Shown here: positions 60,121 through 64,000 of the stretch, one piece after another
Position numbering within the stretch: position 1 is the first letter of the stretch
Layout: each line of letters begins with the position of its first letter
Translations under genes and position numbers: made by a program
From: WHSV01 sp050693935
GTDB taxonomy: Bacteria > Actinomycetota > CADDZG01 > WHSQ01
Direction: 5' to 3'
Assembly: GCA_050693935.1 (NCBI GenBank)
Contig: JBOGWU010000076.1
Coordinates: forward strand, 1 to 64,000
DNA length: 64,000 bases
Notes under the pieces: generated by a model
What the model saw: only the letters and a program-made list of their open reading frames with translations
What the model was told of the DNA's origin: nothing
Databases searched by the model: none

Positions 60121-62907
60121 GTGCCCGCTCCTCACGCAGAAGCCGCCGACCGCGTCGTTTCACGACTTGTCTCGGATCCCGGACGGGGTTTGGACGAGGC
60201 CGAGGCGGGCGCGCGTCTCCTAAGCCAGGGCCCGAATGAGCTCAAAGGCGCCCCGCAGGTGCCCCGCTGGCGGAAACTCCTCAGTCAGTTTGTGGACCCG
60301 CTCGTCGTCTTGTTGCTTGCCGCGGTTGTGGTTTCCCTCGCAATCTGGTTGATCGAGGGATCACACGGAATCCCTTTCGAGACGCTTGCGATCGTGTCGA
60401 TCGTGCTACTCAACGCGGTCCTCGGTTACATCCAGGAGGAAAGGGCGGAGCGGGCCGTGGCGGCGCTCCGGCGCATGACGACCACCACCGTCGCCGTGAT
60501 GCGGGACGAGCGTCTGCGGCGCGTCCCGTCCACTGAACTCGTCAGGGGTGACGTAGTCCTGCTCGAGGAGGGGGACGCAGTCGCTGCCGACGCTCGCCTT
60601 CTCGATGTCACCGCGCTGCAGGTTGCCGAGGCCTCCCTCACGGGTGAGAGCCACCCGGTCGCAAAGCAGATCACCCCTGTGGCGGAGGAAGCGGTGCTCG
60701 GCGACCGCACCAACATGGTTTTCGGTGGAACCGTCGCCACCTTCGGTCGCGGAAAAGCGGTCGTGGTTGCGACCGGTATGGACACGGAGATGGGTCACAT
60801 CGCGGGGATGATCCAGAAGGCCCCGGACCAAACCACGCCGCTCCAGTTCGAGATCGATCGCGTCGGCCGCCTCCTGGGAGTTGCCGTCGTCATTATCGCC
60901 GCCATCGTGATCGGCACGATCTTGCTGACCTCCGACGTGACGGGCACGGATGCTCTCGTCGAGGTCATGCTGCTGGGGGTTTCTCTTGCAGTCGCCGCCG
61001 TCCCCGAGGGCCTTGCAACGGTGCTGACCGTGGTCTTGGCATTGGGCGTCCAGCGCATGGCGGGGCGTAATGCCATCGTGAAGAAGCTCGCGGCCGTCGA
61101 AACGCTTGGATCGGCCACCGTGGTCTGCACCGACAAGACCGGGACCCTGACGAAGAACGAAATGACGGTGCGAACGATAGTGAGCGCAAGCGGAAGAGTC
61201 GAGCTCACCGGTGCCGGCTACGAACCCACCGGAGAGGTCCTGGTGGACGGAAGGCCGCTTAGCGATGGCGACCTGAGCGTTGAGGTGAGGCGGGCTCTCG
61301 GCGCGGCGACGCTCGCCAGCAATGCTCAGCTGTCTAACGAGAACGGGGTCTGGAATGTAGTGGGGGATCCGACCGAGGGAGCGCTTCTCGTAGCGGCACG
61401 GAAAGCGGGTGTCGATGCCGACTACATCGACGAACGCTTCAAACGAGTCGGTGAGCTGCCCTTCTCATCCGAGCGGAAGCTGATGAGCACGATTCAGACC
61501 GATTCGGAGAACCCCGAGCTTGTGGACGTCTTCGTCAAAGGGGCTCCCGACGTGCTGCTGGCTCGCTGCACCCACGAGTTCGTCGGCTCAGAAGCGGTCC
61601 CACTGGACGAAGCACGGCGCGGCGCGATCCTCGACGGCATCGAAGCACTGGCGGCTGAGGCTCTGCGCACACTGGGCGTCGCGAGTCGACCAGTCGCGCG
61701 AGATTCGTATACGAGTGCCGACGAGGACTTTGAGCACGAGCTCATCTACGTCGGCGTTGCGGGCATCATCGACCCGCCGCGACCGGAGGCGGCGGATGCG
61801 GTCGCAAGGGCGCACCGTGCAGGAGTGAGGGTCGTCATGATCACCGGAGATCATCCAGGTACGGCGGCGGCCATCGCCTCTGAGCTTGGCGTCGTCGAGC
61901 CTGGAGCAGATGCCACCAACGGCGCGCGTCTGCAGGCGATGGACGAAGACGAACTGCTCGAGACCGTCCGCACCATTTCCGTCTATGCGCGTGTCAGCCC
62001 CGAGCACAAGCTCCGAATCGTGGGCGCGCTGAAGCGCGACGGACACGTCGTCGCGATGACTGGGGACGGGGTGAATGACGCACCGGCTCTCAAGAACGCG
62101 GACATCGGCATCGCCATGGGGATCACGGGTACCGAGGTCTCCAAGGAGGCCGCCGACATGATCCTCACCGACGACAACTTCGCAACCATCGTCGCGGCAA
62201 TCGAAGAGGGCCGGGCCATCTTCTCCAACATTCGCAAGTTCATCCGATATCTGCTCTCGTCGAACGTGGGCGAAGTAGTGACGATGTTCTTCGGCGTCCT
62301 GCTCGCCGGGCTGATCGGTCTGAGTGGGAGCGCGAGTGGAGGACTGATCGTGCCCTTGCTCGCAACCCAGATTCTGTGGATCAACCTGCTCACCGACGCC
62401 GCTCCGGCGCTGGCCGTGGGGGTCGATCCTCCCGACCGGCGCGTGATGGATCACCCTCCGCGTTCACGTTCCGATCGCCTCATCGATGCGCGGATGTGGA
62501 CCGGAATCCTCGTGGTTGGCGCCACCATGGCTGTGGCAACGCTGCTCACTCTCGATTTCGGACTGCCCGGCGGGCTCATCGACGGCGATCTGGGACTCAG
62601 CGAGGCGCGCACCATGGCGTTCACCGTCCTCGTGCTGGCGCAGCTGTTCAACGTGTTCAATTCGCGCTCGGATACCGTAAGCGCGGCCAGTCATGTGTTT
62701 GCGAACCCGTGGCTGTGGGCAGCTGTGGGTCTCTCGCTCTCGCTCCAGCTAGCGGTCGTCTACCTCCCGCTACTCAACGAGGCGTTCGACACCCGGCCAC
62801 TCGATGTGGGGCAGTGGTTTGTCTGCTTTGCGATGGCGAGCATCGTGTTGTGGGTAGACGAGATCAAGAAGCTGCTCGTGCGAGCTAGATTCCGGCGACG
62901 TCTTTGA
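60121..62907 (+). CDS. P-type cation ATPase, Ca2+-type (CtpF/PacL-like)
   Basis: 928 residues. Phosphorylation motif CTDKTGTLTKNEMT, TGES actuator loop, GDGVNDAPALKNADIGIAMG, and helix M4 VPEGLATVLTVV with the Ca2+-ATPase PEGL signature are all present; NLLTDAAPALAVG matches the M6 motif. It pumps a divalent cation out of the cytoplasm, most like Ca2+; in mycobacteria the homologue CtpF is DosR-regulated. GTG start at 60121, 23 bp after the CBS gene. Confidence 0.92.
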   Translation: MPAPHAEAADRVVSRLVSDPGRGLDEAEAGARLLSQGPNELKGAPQVPRWRKLLSQFVDPLVVLLLAAVVVSLAIWLIEGSHGIPFETLAIVSIVLLNAVLGYIQEERAERAVAALRRMTTTTVAVMRDERLRRVPSTELVRGDVVLLEEGDAVAADARLLDVTALQVAEASLTGESHPVAKQITPVAEEAVLGDRTNMVFGGTVATFGRGKAVVVATGMDTEMGHIAGMIQKAPDQTTPLQFEIDRVGRLLGVAVVIIAAIVIGTILLTSDVTGTDALVEVMLLGVSLAVAAVPEGLATVLTVVLALGVQRMAGRNAIVKKLAAVETLGSATVVCTDKTGTLTKNEMTVRTIVSASGRVELTGAGYEPTGEVLVDGRPLSDGDLSVEVRRALGAATLASNAQLSNENGVWNVVGDPTEGALLVAARKAGVDADYIDERFKRVGELPFSSERKLMSTIQTDSENPELVDVFVKGAPDVLLARCTHEFVGSEAVPLDEARRGAILDGIEALAAEALRTLGVASRPVARDSYTSADEDFEHELIYVGVAGIIDPPRPEAADAVARAHRAGVRVVMITGDHPGTAAAIASELGVVEPGADATNGARLQAMDEDELLETVRTISVYARVSPEHKLRIVGALKRDGHVVAMTGDGVNDAPALKNADIGIAMGITGTEVSKEAADMILTDDNFATIVAAIEEGRAIFSNIRKFIRYLLSSNVGEVVTMFFGVLLAGLIGLSGSASGGLIVPLLATQILWINLLTDAAPALAVGVDPPDRRVMDHPPRSRSDRLIDARMWTGILVVGATMAVATLLTLDFGLPGGLIDGDLGLSEARTMAFTVLVLAQLFNVFNSRSDTVSAASHVFANPWLWAAVGLSLSLQLAVVYLPLLNEAFDTRPLDVGQWFVCFAMASIVLWVDEIKKLLVRARFRRRL

Positions 62908-63700
62908 GCAGAACTCCGATCAGGTAGGCGCACGCGGCGGCGCTTCCTCCGACTGCAAGCGTCTCAACCCCGCCGATCCACCACTTCATGTCGACGAAGC
63001 GGGCCTTGAGCGCACCGACGGCGAAGAATGCTGCGGCGGTCATGATGGCGCTCCATGCGAAGGGGCTTGCAACCTCGCCGGACACGAAGAAGTCATAGAC
63101 GAATGCAGCCAGCGGGACGAAGCCGACGGTCACGAAAGCCGCGAAGGTCGCCCCTCCGGCCCGCCACTCATCTGTTGCAACATTTGCGTATCCCAGCTCC
63201 TCGGTCATCATCGTGTCCAGCCAAAGTTCGTTGTCCGACGTGATGAGCTCGACGGCGCGGTCCAGATCGGCGCCGGTGAAGCCCTTGGCGGCGAGGATTT
63301 GGCGAACCTCCTCGCGTTCGCCCTCGGGCACGGCTTCGATGTGGAGTGCCTCTTCGCGGCGCGCTCGCCGGCGCAGTTGCCGTTCGGAGCGCGTTGCTAG
63401 AAAGTTGCTCGCCGCCATGCTGAATCCGTCCGCAATGAGGTTCGCGGTGCCCAGGACGATCACGATTCCCGGTTCGAGGCCCGCTCCTGTGACTCCCGCT
63501 ACGATCGCGAACGTGGTCACTGCGCCGTCCACGGCCCCATACATGAAGTCGCGCAGGTACTCGGGCGAACGGACTTCGGCGAGTCTTTCGCGTACCGCGC
63601 TTTCGGTGTGATCGGCCCTAAGGCGCTCGATCACACGGTTGGAGTCGATCTTGGCCGTCCGTCCTCGAGAGAGCGTTCGGTTTTTCGGCCTCCGGCTCAC
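62885..63700 (-). CDS. VIT1/CCC1-family transporter
   Basis: 271 residues. The CCC1/VIT1 hallmark DFMYGAVDGAVTTFAIVAGVTGAGLEPGIVIVLGTANLIADGFSMAASNFLATRSE (about residues 51-105) is followed by a cytoplasmic helical domain (EEALHIEAVPEGEREEVRQIL) and three further helices. Members transport Fe2+ or Mn2+ into a compartment or out of the cell. GTG start. Its 3' end overlaps the convergent ATPase by 23 bp. Confidence 0.88.
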   Translation of the reverse strand: MSRRPKNRTLSRGRTAKIDSNRVIERLRADHTESAVRERLAEVRSPEYLRDFMYGAVDGAVTTFAIVAGVTGAGLEPGIVIVLGTANLIADGFSMAASNFLATRSERQLRRRARREEALHIEAVPEGEREEVRQILAAKGFTGADLDRAVELITSDNELWLDTMMTEELGYANVATDEWRAGGATFAAFVTVGFVPLAAFVYDFFVSGEVASPFAWSAIMTAAAFFAVGALKARFVDMKWWIGGVETLAVGGSAAACAYLIGVLLKDVAGI

Positions 63701-63816
63701 GCGTGCGACTTCATAGCCGCGAGGCGAATGCGAAGCCCCTCAACGCTTTTCACCTTTTCCACTTCCTTTCGATTCACCGATGAGCTCAGGCTGGCATTCA
63801 CCGGTGGGACGAGTTA

Positions 63817-63830
63817 GGGGCGTTCGGCTC
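63817..63830. promoter_or_regulatory. Possible DosR-like box upstream of VIT1/CCC1 gene
   Basis: GGGGCGTTCGGCTC matches GGGACTTTCGGCCC at 11 of 14 positions. It lies about 117-130 bp before the transporter start. Weaker than the copies at 59532 and 59556. Confidence 0.3.
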
Positions 63831-63899
63831 CGAGCTGGCAGGCCGGCTGGACCGGGAAGCAGGGACCCTTGGAATGACGCGCTCGTGAGTTGTTGGGCG

Positions 63900-64000
63900 C
63901 TATTGGTCGGCGTCGCGACGCGGTGCTTTGGCCCGGGCGACGTAGGCTGCCGCCTCCGAACGCCTGTGAACCTCCAGTTTGCTGAGTATCGACGAGACGT
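63900..64000 (-). CDS. C-terminal end of a LuxR/NarL-type regulator (5' end beyond window)
   Basis: The last 32 codons read VSSILSKLEVHRRSEAAAYVARAKA..., matching the C-terminal half of a LuxR-type HTH (compare VSHILAKLGVSTRVEAAASAH of the LAL gene in this window). TAG stop at 63900-63902. Reading runs off the right edge. If the full gene is a DevR/NarL-type response regulator it would be the natural controller of the DosR-like sites in this cluster. Confidence 0.72.
   Translation of the reverse strand, partial: VSSILSKLEVHRRSEAAAYVARAKAPRRDADQ

Noticed and set aside
63699..63806. Small minus-strand frame (35 codons) whose TGA overlaps the GTG start of the VIT1/CCC1 gene
   Set aside because: No Shine-Dalgarno, unremarkable sequence and no family; a chance open frame is more likely, though coupling is possible.

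Overview
This is a high-GC, gene-dense window with many short overlaps between stop and start codons. The gene families point to an actinobacterium, probably a soil or aquatic lineage outside the well-studied genera. The supporting families are an F420-type luciferase-like oxidoreductase, an ECF42 sigma factor with its DGPF partner, SigX5-type ECF sigma factors, DrrA/DrrB-like exporters, a LAL-type LuxR regulator, a SufR-like regulator and a DosR-like stress cluster. I read about 73 protein genes. I saw no tRNA, rRNA, CRISPR array, insertion sequence or phage gene. Genes run off both ends: a luciferase-like oxidoreductase at the left and a LuxR-type regulator at the right, both on the minus strand.

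Region 1 (1-14.95 kb) is a catabolic block. A minus-strand operon encodes a LIV-type ABC importer (binding protein, LivH, LivM, LivG, LivF), then an HMG-CoA-lyase-like enzyme and the luciferase-like oxidoreductase. Divergent from it is a GntR/FCD regulator. Next come a Rieske protein (minus) and a plus-strand operon: amidohydrolase, MmgE/PrpD, class III CoA-transferase, CitE-like lyase, second CoA-transferase and MFS transporter. Related palindromic sites sit near the starts of the GntR, Rieske and amidohydrolase genes and in the livK-gntR gap. They suggest one regulon for uptake, CoA activation and C-C cleavage of an unidentified acid.

Region 2 (14.95-26.4 kb) is mixed: a secreted RTX-repeat protein, a DGPF/ECF42 pair, a cupin, two lipoproteins, a ParB-like protein, TrmO, Ogt, a DrrAB-like exporter, a secreted LVIVD protein and a VOC protein.

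Region 3 (26.4-36.5 kb) holds a cysteine-dioxygenase-like gene and then the most intriguing unit: a tightly coupled sigma factor, an unknown 309-residue protein and a Rad50-like zinc-hook ATPase. The unit is bracketed by a 12-bp direct repeat. Two paralogous SigX5-like sigma genes follow, the first cut short, with a PIG-L deacetylase between them. Then come a STAS protein, a SoxR regulator with a well-formed SoxR box and its divergent target, and a second DrrAB-like exporter.

Region 4 (36.5-51.9 kb) contains small membrane and VOC proteins and a 1013-residue LAL regulator with an odd 5' end. Next are a lipoprotein/ECF sigma/anti-sigma/beta-propeller operon behind an ECF-like promoter, and a carbohydrate operon (GH15, SDR, transaldolase). 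A cupredoxin/membrane-protein operon follows, divergent from a SufR-like regulator coupled to folE.

Region 5 (51.9-64 kb) looks like a hypoxia or dormancy island: zinc alcohol dehydrogenase, CPBP protease, two CBS proteins, hemerythrin, tandem universal stress protein, flavodoxin, a Cys-rich protein, a Ca2+-type P-ATPase, a VIT1/CCC1 transporter and the partial LuxR-type regulator. GGGACC-like palindromes resembling mycobacterial DosR boxes recur in its intergenic gaps.
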